Shown here piece after piece: positions 21,303 through 30,951 of a stretch of 64,000 nucleotides of DNA. Below the pieces are notes generated by a model that had not been told where the DNA came from, made no database searches, and saw only the letters and a list, made by a program, of their open reading frames with translations. The DNA comes from an uncultured Vampirovibrio sp. (GTDB taxonomy: Bacteria; Cyanobacteriota; Vampirovibrionia; Gastranaerophilales; Gastranaerophilaceae), in the NCBI GenBank assembly GCA_910577515.1, contig CAJTLW010000006.1:67218-131217 (forward strand). Reading direction: 5' to 3'. Both the position numbers and the translations under genes were made by a program. Each line of letters begins with the position of its first letter. Position 1 is the stretch's first letter.

Positions 21303-24014
21303 ATGGAAGATAATAAATCAAAAACACTGCTTTTAATAGACGGGCATGCTCTCGCATTTAGAATGTTTTTTGCTCTTGAGCGCACAAATATGCAAACCAC
21401 GGAACACACTCCTACATGGGCTGTTTACGGGTTTTTTAAATCAATTTTTGACCTTTTAAAACAGAATAACGGGCTTGATAACATAAAACCTGATTCTATA
21501 GCTGTAGCCTTTGATGTTTCAAGACACACCTTCCGTTTGGAAAAATATGAATGCTATAAAGCAAACAGGGAAGCCATGCCAGATAGCCTCCGCCCGCAAC
21601 TAGGACTTATTATGGAAGGCTTAAAAGCATTAAGTATCCCGATTTACACAAAAGAAGGCTTTGAAGGGGATGATATTATAGGCACCATCTCAAAACAAGC
21701 AACCGCCCTTCATCATAAAACCTACATTTTAACAGGCGACAGAGATAGTTTCCAGCTCATTGATAAAGAAGGAACAGTAAAAGTATTAATCCCAGGCAAA
21801 GGTGAAATTTTAACCTACGATTGGAACAAAGTTTATGAAAAAATGGAAGTATACCCAAATCAGGTTATAGATTATAAAGCACTTTGCGGCGATACATCAG
21901 ATAACATCCCGGGCGTTAAAGGTATAGGGCCAAAAACCGCCTCCAGTCTTTTAAATGAATATAAAACGCTTGAAAATATTTATGAAAATATAGAAAATAT
22001 TTCAAAAAAATCCGTCAAAGAAAAATTGATTGAAAATAAAGAAACTGCCTATCTTTCACAGTTTCTTGCAACAATAAAAACTGATGTTGATATTGATTTT
22101 AATTTTGATACCACCTGCCTTGAGGTTGAAAAGAAAAGCAATGTTGTTGAATTTTTCAATAAAGTTCAGTTCTTTAGCTTTGTAAAAAATATTAATAACC
22201 TTCTAAAACCTTTCCTTTGTAAGGATGAAAACACCACGGCACCAAACACTGTTTTGCAGGATACTGCACAAGAAGAAACCCCGATTGTAAAATTCAAAGA
22301 AGAAAAGGATGGTATAGAGCTTGAATCTCCTCTTCAAGGTTCGCTGTTCGGGATAATTGAACCTCAAACCCAATCTACACCAAGTTTTCAAGAAATAGAT
22401 TTTAACACCTTTAAAAAAGAGCTTAAAGAAAATGAAATTATTTCTTTTTTAATTGATACAAACACCGCATACTTTGCAAAAGAAGGCTTTTCAACATCTT
22501 GCTCTCTTGAAAACCTGCCTGCAAAAGAAATTCTCTCTAATCCCGCAATTAAAAAAATAACCTTTGATATTAAAGGCACTCTTGAAAAAATACCTGAAAA
22601 CATTGTAATTTCAGGCGTTATAGATGATGTTATGCTTTCAAGCTATGTAAAAGATTCATCACGCCGTCATGATTTAATGAGCCAAATTCAAAGCTATTTA
22701 AAATTTATGCCGGATGAAGCCAATAAAAACGAGCTTGTATCCTGTATTTTAAAACTTCACAATTTTTATCAACAAACTTTCACAGATGCTGAAAAAAAGC
22801 TTCTGAATGATATTGAATTACCTTTAGCATTTGTATTATCCAAAATGGAAAAAACAGGTGTCTGTCTTGATACAGCCTATTTAAAGGAACTATCCGATGA
22901 AATAAACGGAAAAGTTTCAAATTTCGAAAACGATATTTACGCACAGGCTGGCAGAATTTTCAATATAAATTCTCCAAAACAGGTGGGGGAAGTGCTTTTT
23001 GACACACTAAAAATTAAACCCGGCAAAAAAAATAAAACAGGGTATTCAACAAATGCTAAAATCCTTGAAGACCTTGCCCTTGAACATAAAATTGCCAGCA
23101 ATATTCTGGAACACCGCACCTTGATGAAGCTAAAAACAACGTACGTTGATAATCTTCCAAAACTCTTAGGAAAAGATAACAAGCTGCATACACATTTTAA
23201 TCAAATTGTAACCACAACAGGGCGCCTTTCAAGCTCTGACCCTAATTTGCAGAATATTCCCGTTAGAACTGAATTTTCAAACAGAATAAGAGCCGCCTTT
23301 ATCCCCTGCAATAGCGATTATTCCATAATTGCAGCAGATTATTCCCAAATAGAATTAAGACTTTTGGCTCATATATCAGAAGATAAAGCCCTGATAGATG
23401 CTTTTTATCATAATATAGATGTCCACACCCTCACAGCTTCAAGAATTTTCGATATTCCCCCCGAAGATGTTACAAAAGAGATGAGAAGAAAAGCAAAAGC
23501 GGTAAATTTTGGCATTGTATACGGCCAAACCCGCTATGGCTTGGCTTCAGCCCTCGGTATCACACCGATTGAAGCACAAACCTTCATTGATAAATACTTC
23601 AGGCAATACCCGAAAATCAACACCTATATTACAAATACGCTAATTCAAGCCCATGATACAGGATATGTAGAAACAATGTATGGCAGAAGACGTTATTTAG
23701 GGGAAGAATTAAATTCAAGAAACTCTAAAATAAGAGAATTTGCGGAACGCGCCGCAATAAATGCTCCGCTTCAAGGCTCTGCCGCAGATTTGATTAAAAT
23801 GGCAATGATTAGGCTGGATAAGGATTTAACCGCAAAAAATATTCCTGCAAAAATGCTTTTACAGGTGCATGATGAACTTGTGCTTGAAGTACAGAATGAT
23901 TACCTTGATGAAGCTTCAAAAATCATCACAAAAGCAATGGAATTAGACCAGCCTTTAAAAGTGCCTTTGGTTGCAGATGTTAAAATCGGGAAAACCTGGA
24001 AGGATAGCAAATAA
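21303..24014 (+). CDS. polA: DNA polymerase I
   Basis: 903 residues from the ATG at 21303, preferred over the ATG 27 bases upstream because GGGGAG precedes it. The 5' nuclease domain (residues 1-290: LLLIDGHALAFRMF, EGDDIIGTI, TGDRDSFQL, GDTSDNIPGVKGIGPKTA) and the polymerase domain (about 530-903: TTGRLSSSDPNLQNIP, DYSQIELR, RRKAKAVNFGIVYG, QVHDELVLE) are complete. In the central 3'-5' exonuclease-like domain the first motif is IDTNT instead of DTE and the second lacks the usual ND pair, so proofreading is probably lost, as in Taq. It removes primers and fills gaps. It overlaps the next gene by one base. Confidence 0.97.
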   Translation: MEDNKSKTLLLIDGHALAFRMFFALERTNMQTTEHTPTWAVYGFFKSIFDLLKQNNGLDNIKPDSIAVAFDVSRHTFRLEKYECYKANREAMPDSLRPQLGLIMEGLKALSIPIYTKEGFEGDDIIGTISKQATALHHKTYILTGDRDSFQLIDKEGTVKVLIPGKGEILTYDWNKVYEKMEVYPNQVIDYKALCGDTSDNIPGVKGIGPKTASSLLNEYKTLENIYENIENISKKSVKEKLIENKETAYLSQFLATIKTDVDIDFNFDTTCLEVEKKSNVVEFFNKVQFFSFVKNINNLLKPFLCKDENTTAPNTVLQDTAQEETPIVKFKEEKDGIELESPLQGSLFGIIEPQTQSTPSFQEIDFNTFKKELKENEIISFLIDTNTAYFAKEGFSTSCSLENLPAKEILSNPAIKKITFDIKGTLEKIPENIVISGVIDDVMLSSYVKDSSRRHDLMSQIQSYLKFMPDEANKNELVSCILKLHNFYQQTFTDAEKKLLNDIELPLAFVLSKMEKTGVCLDTAYLKELSDEINGKVSNFENDIYAQAGRIFNINSPKQVGEVLFDTLKIKPGKKNKTGYSTNAKILEDLALEHKIASNILEHRTLMKLKTTYVDNLPKLLGKDNKLHTHFNQIVTTTGRLSSSDPNLQNIPVRTEFSNRIRAAFIPCNSDYSIIAADYSQIELRLLAHISEDKALIDAFYHNIDVHTLTASRIFDIPPEDVTKEMRRKAKAVNFGIVYGQTRYGLASALGITPIEAQTFIDKYFRQYPKINTYITNTLIQAHDTGYVETMYGRRRYLGEELNSRNSKIREFAERAAINAPLQGSAADLIKMAMIRLDKDLTAKNIPAKMLLQVHDELVLEVQNDYLDEASKIITKAMELDQPLKVPLVADVKIGKTWKDSK

Positions 24015-24388
24015 TGAAAAAAATAATATTGTCTGCTTTACTGTTAATAGCGCTAAATATGATAAATACGGAGGTAAGCGCCGCCACATATCTTGATGAT
24101 TCTTCTAAAAATTTCGGAGTTTCAGCCGATAATATGTATTTAACATCACTTTCGGTTTTAAACAGTCTTAATTATGAAATAATTGAAATACAATCTAAAA
24201 GCGGTTATATCCTTTTTAGAACAGGTGCAAAGGATTATATTATGACAGTAACCGCCCTATCACCTGTCACATCAAATATCAAAATTCTTCCTGCAAACAG
24301 CGTTTATTCAACAGGTACCGCCGTTCAAAAAACAATCTTTGAGCAGCTTGAACTAAACAAATTAAACATATTAAAAAAACAGGGCTAA
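24014..24388 (+). CDS. Small secreted protein of unknown function
   Basis: 124 residues. Residues 1-23 are a clear signal peptide (KKIILSALLLIALN, cleavage near VSA-A). The mature part is predicted mixed alpha/beta (NMYLTSLSVLNSLNYEIIE, GYILFRTGAKDYIMTV) without cysteines or known motifs. Its ATG overlaps the polA stop (TAATG), and it lies 7 bases before priA, so it is embedded in a DNA replication and repair transcript despite being exported. Confidence 0.75.
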   Translation: MKKIILSALLLIALNMINTEVSAATYLDDSSKNFGVSADNMYLTSLSVLNSLNYEIIEIQSKSGYILFRTGAKDYIMTVTALSPVTSNIKILPANSVYSTGTAVQKTIFEQLELNKLNILKKQG

Positions 24389-24395
24389 ATTAAAG

Positions 24396-26450
24396 ATGCA
24401 GGAAGAAACTGTTCAAAATACTTATAAATACGCCTTGTGCCTTGTTGATATAACAAAGCTTGGCACAAAAACTTTTTCATACCTCATCCCAGATGATATG
24501 AAAGATGTTATAAAAATAGGGCAGCCTGCAACCTTGCCCTTCGGCAAAGGCACACGTAAAATAAAAGGCTACGTTGTCGGGTTTTCAAACTATCTTGAAG
24601 AAAGCATCAAAGCAAAATATATTGATGAACTTTTGGATACAGAGCCTATGTTTACCCTTGAATACCTTAAAATGCTTGAATGGGTTGCAAATTATTATTT
24701 TTCAGACCTTCCTACCGTTTTAAAAACGGCTTTGCCTGAAAAATTTTTTCAGAAAAATCTAAAAAATTACAGAAAACCAAACAAAGAATTGAAGGTGCTT
24801 CAGGTTGAAAAATCCAAAAATAAAAATACCCTTACACCTGAGCAGCAAAAGATTTACGACGATATTAAAAAAGTTAACGCTAAAACATCACTTTTATACG
24901 GTATTACAGGCTCCGGCAAAACGGAAATTTATTTTAAACTGATTGAAGATACAATTAAAGAGGGTAAAAACGTCCTTTTTCTGGCACCTGAAATTGCTCT
25001 TGTGTCGCAGCTAACCTCTCGTACCATAAAACGTTTCGGCAAAGATATAGTAGGTATCTGGCACAGCACGATTTCTGAAGCCGAAAAATATAAAGTATGG
25101 CAAAAATTAAGAAACGATGAAATAAAAATCCTGCTTGGCGCCCGCTCTTCCGTGTTTGCACCGGTAAAAAATTTGGGGCTTATAATAATAGATGAAGAAA
25201 ACGATTCTTCCTACAAACAAACCATGCCATCGCCAAGATATTCTGCTATTGAAGTTGCCAAAAAATTAACTGAATTAAATCAGGGTGCAAAATTAATATT
25301 AGGAAGCGCCACCCCTGATATTCAAAGCTATTATGAAGCAAAAAATTCTAATTCACTCTTTGTTTTAAATAAAAGATTTAATAATGCAGAACTTCCCAAG
25401 GTAAAAATTGTCGATATGCGTATGGAAAGAGGCTTTGGCAACAACGGCATTTTTTCTCAATATTTAACCGATGAAATACATAAAACCGTCCAAAATAAAA
25501 ATCAGGTCATCCTTTTAATCAATAGACGCGGCTTTTCAAGCTACACACAGTGCATGGAATGTTCTACAGTAATTGAATGCCCAAAATGCGCAATTCCTCT
25601 GATTTATCATTCCCAAACACAATCTCACCGCTGTCACTATTGTAATTATGAGATTAAAAATTTAACAAAATGCCCAAAATGTGAAACTGAAGGCACTTTG
25701 GAAAACTTCGGCACAGGTACCCAAAGGGTAGAAGAAATTGCAGGAAAACTTTTCCCTGATTATAAAATCCAAAGGCTTGATTCAGACAGTTTAACCAAAA
25801 AAAACGAACATTTTGAAATATTGGAAGCCTTTTCAAGTGGCGATATTGATATTTTAATCGGCACGCAAATGATTGCAAAAGGGCTTGATAACCCGAATGT
25901 CACGCTTGTTGGCGTTATAAACGCTGATTTAAGCTTTAATCTGCCTGATTTTCGAAGCTCAGAACGCGGTTTCTCGCTTCTCTGCCAGGTTGCAGGACGC
26001 TCCGGGCGCGGAAAGAATGAGGGCAAGGTAATTTTTCAAACCTTTAATAATTCAAATATTTTCCTTGATAAGGCCCGCGAGCAGGATTACGAAAGCTTTT
26101 TTGAAAATGAAATTGAAATCCGTGAAGCCTTTGATTATCCGCCATTTGCAAAAATTATAAGAATAATCTTAAGCTCCGGTAATAATTTCCGTGCCGAAAA
26201 ATCGGCACTTGAAATCACTATGCGCCTGAAAAATTGGATTAACAAGCAAAGCTTATCGGAAAGACTTATTGTAATGGGACCTGCGGCTTGTGTTGTGGAA
26301 AAAATCAAGGGCGAATTCCGCTTCAATATAATCGTAAAAAACAAACTTGAAGAAAAAGGTCACAATATCATCCTTTCTTTTTTAAGAAAAATTATACTTC
26401 CAAACGATATAAAAATGGTTGTAGATGTTGACCCTATGGATATTTTATAA
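24396..26450 (+). CDS. priA: Primosomal protein N' (replication restart helicase)
   Basis: 684 residues. PriA recognises stalled forks and D-loops and reloads the replicative helicase. The N-terminal 3'-DNA-binding domain (YALCLVDITKLGTKTFSYLI, LPFGKGTRKIKGYVVG) precedes the SF2 helicase with Walker A GITGSGKTEIY and Walker B DEENDSSYKQ; most PriA proteins have DEEH, so the histidine-to-asparagine change is unusual. Eight cysteines in CMEC, CPKC, CHYC and CPKC (residues about 385-425) bind two zinc ions. Motifs V-VI (IGTQMIAKGLD, QVAGRSGRG) are intact. Confidence 0.96.
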   Translation: MQEETVQNTYKYALCLVDITKLGTKTFSYLIPDDMKDVIKIGQPATLPFGKGTRKIKGYVVGFSNYLEESIKAKYIDELLDTEPMFTLEYLKMLEWVANYYFSDLPTVLKTALPEKFFQKNLKNYRKPNKELKVLQVEKSKNKNTLTPEQQKIYDDIKKVNAKTSLLYGITGSGKTEIYFKLIEDTIKEGKNVLFLAPEIALVSQLTSRTIKRFGKDIVGIWHSTISEAEKYKVWQKLRNDEIKILLGARSSVFAPVKNLGLIIIDEENDSSYKQTMPSPRYSAIEVAKKLTELNQGAKLILGSATPDIQSYYEAKNSNSLFVLNKRFNNAELPKVKIVDMRMERGFGNNGIFSQYLTDEIHKTVQNKNQVILLINRRGFSSYTQCMECSTVIECPKCAIPLIYHSQTQSHRCHYCNYEIKNLTKCPKCETEGTLENFGTGTQRVEEIAGKLFPDYKIQRLDSDSLTKKNEHFEILEAFSSGDIDILIGTQMIAKGLDNPNVTLVGVINADLSFNLPDFRSSERGFSLLCQVAGRSGRGKNEGKVIFQTFNNSNIFLDKAREQDYESFFENEIEIREAFDYPPFAKIIRIILSSGNNFRAEKSALEITMRLKNWINKQSLSERLIVMGPAACVVEKIKGEFRFNIIVKNKLEEKGHNIILSFLRKIILPNDIKMVVDVDPMDIL

Positions 26451-26452
26451 AA

Positions 26453-29400
26453 ATGCTCATCAAAGGAAACATAAATTCAAATAAAACCGAAATTTTGTTA
26501 AAAAAATGCGCACAGCTTTTAAATGAAGGAATTAGCGCGGATAAAATTCTTGTAATTGTGCAAAATTCAAAGAAAAAAAATGAATTTATAAAAAAAATAA
26601 AAAAGAACCTTGAAGTTGATGCAGTGACAAACCTTAATGTATATACGTTTTTCGGGCTTATCTACAATAAAATTCTGGAAAATTGGGTATTAATAGAAAA
26701 TCAAATTAAAGATGATAATGCAAAAATTTCTCCAAACCTTTCTGGGCTTGAAGTGAGCCAGTATATTTTTAAAAAGGCGATAGATGAAATTCAATTTCTT
26801 GGGTACAATTCGAAAGTAAACCTGCTCCACCAGCTTTTAAGGCGATATTCTCTCTGTGTTTTAAACGCACTTTCAGCAGATGAAATCAAAGAAAAATCAA
26901 AAATTTTACTTGACCCGTTTTATTCAGATATCAAAAATGCACTGAATTTGTACAGGAAAAAAACTCTCTCCCTTCGGGCTTTTGACTATCTTCGCCAGAC
27001 TGATATATTTAAATTTGTTTATGAAAATTCCACAAATCCCTTTGAATACGTTTTTTTAGATGATGCAGATGAAATCACCCCCGCCCTTTTTCAATATTTA
27101 AGCCACATTAAAAAGGATATTAAAGAATTTTTTATAGCATACGATGAATACGGAAGCTCAAGAAAGGGTTTTTTAGGTGCTATTGAATACAATTTTGAAC
27201 ATTTTTTAAATGAAAAACCTCTTATTTTGCCTCAAATGCAAAAAGATAAAAAAGCGGATGAAATTTTCCATAACATAAAAAATAATGCCCCTGTTTTAAT
27301 TGAAAATTCAATAATAAAAAGCTTTATCAGGGAAGATGAGATGATAGATGAAGTTATTCAAAATATAAATTCGCTTCTCTCAAACCCCAAAAACAGGCTT
27401 AATCCAAAGGATATAGCAATTGTTACCCCAAATATTGATAATTATCTTAAAATCCAATTAGAAAAAATAAACGCAAAAGTAAGGTTTATTTCAGGCAGCG
27501 AAAAATTATCCCAAAATCCTTTCATAGGTTCAATTTTGGAAATTTTAAAGCTTCTAAACAACAAAAACCTTAAAATTTCTCCATATATCTTGCGCGGAAT
27601 TCTTGCAAATATTTTAAAACTCGATTTCAACCTCACTTTAAAAATTGCGGATGATTATGAAATAAATTCCGAGAATTCGGGCGAGAATATTTTTCAATGT
27701 TTTGAAAAATACAGGGAAAATAAAGATATAGAAGAATTTTTGGAATTAAACGACGATATTAAAGAAAAACCTTTATCAGAGCAGCTTTATACCCTTTCAA
27801 ATAAATATGTTAAATTAAAACCAGAAAATAAAGATGTAATAAGAAAAATTAACCAGCTTTTAAAACAGATAAGAGATTTTGAAGAAATTTTTAACGCAAA
27901 CACACAAACCAATACAGAGGTGCAAACCGTTTCAAATAAAGATTTAATCATACAGCTTGAAAATACCATAATTTCAGAAAACCCTCTTGATAGTGAAATT
28001 AAAGAAGAAGATGCCGTTATAGTGTCTACAGCACAAAAATTAATCGATAATTCAATAAAATCAAAACACACGTTTTTAATTGATACCACAAGTTCAAATT
28101 GGGTAAAACAGGATATAGGCCCCCTGTATAATGCATGGGTTTTTCAAAAAAGCTGGAATAAAAAGAGTTTCGAGCTTGAAGACAATATAAATTGCACCCT
28201 TGATAAAACGGCAAGAATTTTAAGAAAAATTTTCCTTTTAAATGATTCATCCCCTGATACGCCCGCCTGTACATCTTCTGAAAATGACAGCAAAATCTAT
28301 ATTTATTCAAGCATCTACGATTTTTTAGGCACGGAAAATTTTAAAGGCATCAACCATTTCTTTATTGAGCCAAACCCCGTTTTAAAAACCAAATCCGAAA
28401 AAGAATTTAAGATTGTTCCCCGTCCGGATCAGGCTCCTGTTTTAGAATATAAAGAGGGTAAAATGGCTGTAAATGCCGTTGCAGGAGCAGGCAAAACTAC
28501 AATAATGCTTGCGCTTATTATGAAACTTTTAGATGAAAATATTGCCCCGCAGAATATTTTCGTTCTCACTTTTATGGATTCTGCCGCAAGAAATTTTAAG
28601 GAAAGAATAAAATCCAATTTTAAAAACCTTACGGAACTTCCGCATATATCAACAATCCACGGCCTTGCACTAAGAATTTTAAGAGAAAATAATAACCACG
28701 TTAAAATCAATCTTGATGTGGATTTTGAAATAGTAGATGAAATAAAAAGAAGTGCAATCATAAAGGAAATTACCTATAATTTAGGCCTAGATACTATGAA
28801 GGCAGAGCTTTATGAACGCTCAATAAGCGCCTATAAAAACCAGAAAATAAAAGATGAAGATAGGCTCTCACCCCTTTTTAAAAGGATTTATCTGAATTAT
28901 AAAACCACCCTTTTATCAAACAATTTAATAGATTACGATGACCTTTTATCCCTTTCTTTAAGCCTTCTTCAGATGGATAAAGGTGTTAGAGAATATTATC
29001 AAAATTTGATGCAATATATTATCGAAGATGAAGCGCAGGATTCAAGCGAAATTCAGCAGGAATTAATAAAAATTTTATCAGACAACCATAAAAACCTGAT
29101 AAGATGCGGAGATGTCAATCAGGCAATAACCACAACCTTTTCAAATGCCGATGTTAAAGGGTTTAAAAAATTCATTGAAGAAAATCAAAATGTTACAATG
29201 AATTATTCAAACAGAAATTCAACTGGCGTTATAAATTTAGCAAATAACCTTATTAAATTCGGTGAAAGTGTCTCAAAAAGCGCATTTTATCCCGTTGAAA
29301 CAAAACCTGTTGAAGGAAAAAATATTATAGATAATAAAAGTGCTAAAACATTCATTTTCAAAACCGAGGCGGAAGAAAAGAAATTTATTTTGGATAACAT

Positions 29401-30325
29401 AAATAAAATCCAAAAAGAAGACCCAAATGCAACCATTGCAATACTTTTAAGGAGCAACCGCGCTGTAAGCCTTTGGGGAGAACATATAACGGAATTCTCA
29501 AACATTAAATTTACAACAAATTCTGATACACTAAACCTAAACCCTGTATTTCGCACCGTTTTAGCCATCTTAAACTTTATAAACAACCCCTTAAACAACA
29601 AAAATGTAAAAAATTGCGCTAAAACCCTCTATGAACTTGGCTTTTATAAAAATGACTTTGAAATTTTTGAATTTTTAGAGAAACAAAATTCTCCTTTCAT
29701 CTTAGGAAACAATGAATATTTCGGTTTATTTTGGGATTTAAAATATTTTCTTTCATTCTGGAATGTTCCGATTTATGAAATTGCTTATAAAACAGGTGAA
29801 TTTTATTTTTCAAATGACCTACTTCAAAAAGCAAATGTGCCGCTTGTTTCAGGTATAGTTTCAAAAATATTCAGCCAGTATAAAACCTTTGAAGATACCG
29901 TTGAAAGATTAAACATTCTTTCTGATAAAATAAACAGAACAGGAATTAAGCTTATTCAGGATGAAAATAAAAAATCAGACGGCTCTGTAAAAATTTTAAC
30001 CCTGCATAAATCCAAAGGAGATGAATTCGACCACGTCTTTATCCCCGAATTGTATAAAGATAATCTGTCTTTAAACCTTGAAGATATTAAACTTAAAGAA
30101 AATTCAAAACTGATTGAAAGCGTAAAAACAAATCCTAAAGGTGAGAGTGAATTAAAAAAAGAAATTTTGGATGAAAACTTCCGCCTGATGTATGTTGGCA
30201 TCACAAGGGCTAAAAACAAGCTGTATTTAAGTTCTGCGCTTGAATATAAAATATTCAATAAAGTTAAAGAAAAAACCCCGAATGAACTTTTTGAATTGAA
30301 AGATATTAAGGGAGGCAGAATATGA
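26453..30325 (+). CDS. Giant UvrD/AddA-family helicase with two SF1 cores
   Basis: 1290 residues. The C-terminal half (from about residue 655) is a complete SF1A helicase: PRPDQAPVLEY (Q motif), AVAGAGKTTIML (Walker A, about 674-685), FVLTFMDSAARNFKERI, STIHGLALRIL, IEDEAQDSSEIQQ (Walker B, about 858), ILTLHKSKGDEFDHVF and YVGITRAKNKLYLS. The N-terminal half looks like a second, degenerate core: GNINSNKTEIL at residue 5 (glycines of the P-loop replaced), YVFLDDADEITPALFQYL near 200, and VTPNIDNYLKI. This resembles AddB/RecC-like and AddA-like helicase parts fused in one chain, with the nuclease encoded by the next gene (4-base overlap). The DNA-end repair role is inferred. Confidence 0.85.
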   Translation: MLIKGNINSNKTEILLKKCAQLLNEGISADKILVIVQNSKKKNEFIKKIKKNLEVDAVTNLNVYTFFGLIYNKILENWVLIENQIKDDNAKISPNLSGLEVSQYIFKKAIDEIQFLGYNSKVNLLHQLLRRYSLCVLNALSADEIKEKSKILLDPFYSDIKNALNLYRKKTLSLRAFDYLRQTDIFKFVYENSTNPFEYVFLDDADEITPALFQYLSHIKKDIKEFFIAYDEYGSSRKGFLGAIEYNFEHFLNEKPLILPQMQKDKKADEIFHNIKNNAPVLIENSIIKSFIREDEMIDEVIQNINSLLSNPKNRLNPKDIAIVTPNIDNYLKIQLEKINAKVRFISGSEKLSQNPFIGSILEILKLLNNKNLKISPYILRGILANILKLDFNLTLKIADDYEINSENSGENIFQCFEKYRENKDIEEFLELNDDIKEKPLSEQLYTLSNKYVKLKPENKDVIRKINQLLKQIRDFEEIFNANTQTNTEVQTVSNKDLIIQLENTIISENPLDSEIKEEDAVIVSTAQKLIDNSIKSKHTFLIDTTSSNWVKQDIGPLYNAWVFQKSWNKKSFELEDNINCTLDKTARILRKIFLLNDSSPDTPACTSSENDSKIYIYSSIYDFLGTENFKGINHFFIEPNPVLKTKSEKEFKIVPRPDQAPVLEYKEGKMAVNAVAGAGKTTIMLALIMKLLDENIAPQNIFVLTFMDSAARNFKERIKSNFKNLTELPHISTIHGLALRILRENNNHVKINLDVDFEIVDEIKRSAIIKEITYNLGLDTMKAELYERSISAYKNQKIKDEDRLSPLFKRIYLNYKTTLLSNNLIDYDDLLSLSLSLLQMDKGVREYYQNLMQYIIEDEAQDSSEIQQELIKILSDNHKNLIRCGDVNQAITTTFSNADVKGFKKFIEENQNVTMNYSNRNSTGVINLANNLIKFGESVSKSAFYPVETKPVEGKNIIDNKSAKTFIFKTEAEEKKFILDNINKIQKEDPNATIAILLRSNRAVSLWGEHITEFSNIKFTTNSDTLNLNPVFRTVLAILNFINNPLNNKNVKNCAKTLYELGFYKNDFEIFEFLEKQNSPFILGNNEYFGLFWDLKYFLSFWNVPIYEIAYKTGEFYFSNDLLQKANVPLVSGIVSKIFSQYKTFEDTVERLNILSDKINRTGIKLIQDENKKSDGSVKILTLHKSKGDEFDHVFIPELYKDNLSLNLEDIKLKENSKLIESVKTNPKGESELKKEILDENFRLMYVGITRAKNKLYLSSALEYKIFNKVKEKTPNELFELKDIKGGRI

Positions 30326-30951
30326 CAAATTTAAACCCGAAAAATAAACAGCTAAGCGTTTTTGATACATTCAGCGCAAATTCTCTAAAACTTTTAGAAA
30401 AAGATGTTGAAGAATTTAAGCTAAAATACATTGAAAATCTTTATTTTGCCCCCGATAACAAAAAGGCAAAGGCAGGGCAAAATCTGCACAATTTTTTATG
30501 TTTTTACCTAAAAAATTTTGATACATCAAAAATTGAAACCTCACTTGCACAAAAAGATAGAGAATTTATAGAAAAAATTAAAGAATTTGATGAAATTCAA
30601 TCATTAAAACAGGCAGATAAAAAATATATAGAGCAGCCGTTTTTAATAAAATGCACAACAGATATAATGCCTGTATTCTACCTCACAGGAAGGTTTGATG
30701 CAGTTTTAATTAAAGAAGATAAGGTTCAAATTTATGATTGGAAAACTTTAAATATTCCAAAAGACCCTGAAAATGACATTCAAACCATTGTTTATCTTTA
30801 TTGCGCCTCAAAACTTTATAAATCTTATGAGACACAGAACATTTCAATTACATACATTTCGCTAACAAAAAATGAAAGTATTGAAATTAAATATAACAAC
30901 ACTTACGGCTATTTTGAAAAAATCACAAGTCTTATATCTAAAATTTTATAA
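30322..30951 (+). CDS. RecB-family PD-(D/E)XK nuclease
   Basis: 209 residues. All RecB-family nuclease motifs are visible in order: GQNLHNFL (GxxxH, about residue 53), EQPFLIK, GRFDAVL (catalytic D), VQIYDWKT (D-x-K core, about 139) and DIQTIVYLY (Q-x3-Y). Its ATG overlaps the helicase stop by 4 bases (ATGA), so the two proteins are probably made together and form an AddAB/RecBCD-like complex in which the nuclease is a separate chain. It is convergent with map; the two stop codons are directly adjacent. Confidence 0.88.
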   Translation: MTNLNPKNKQLSVFDTFSANSLKLLEKDVEEFKLKYIENLYFAPDNKKAKAGQNLHNFLCFYLKNFDTSKIETSLAQKDREFIEKIKEFDEIQSLKQADKKYIEQPFLIKCTTDIMPVFYLTGRFDAVLIKEDKVQIYDWKTLNIPKDPENDIQTIVYLYCASKLYKSYETQNISITYISLTKNESIEIKYNNTYGYFEKITSLISKIL

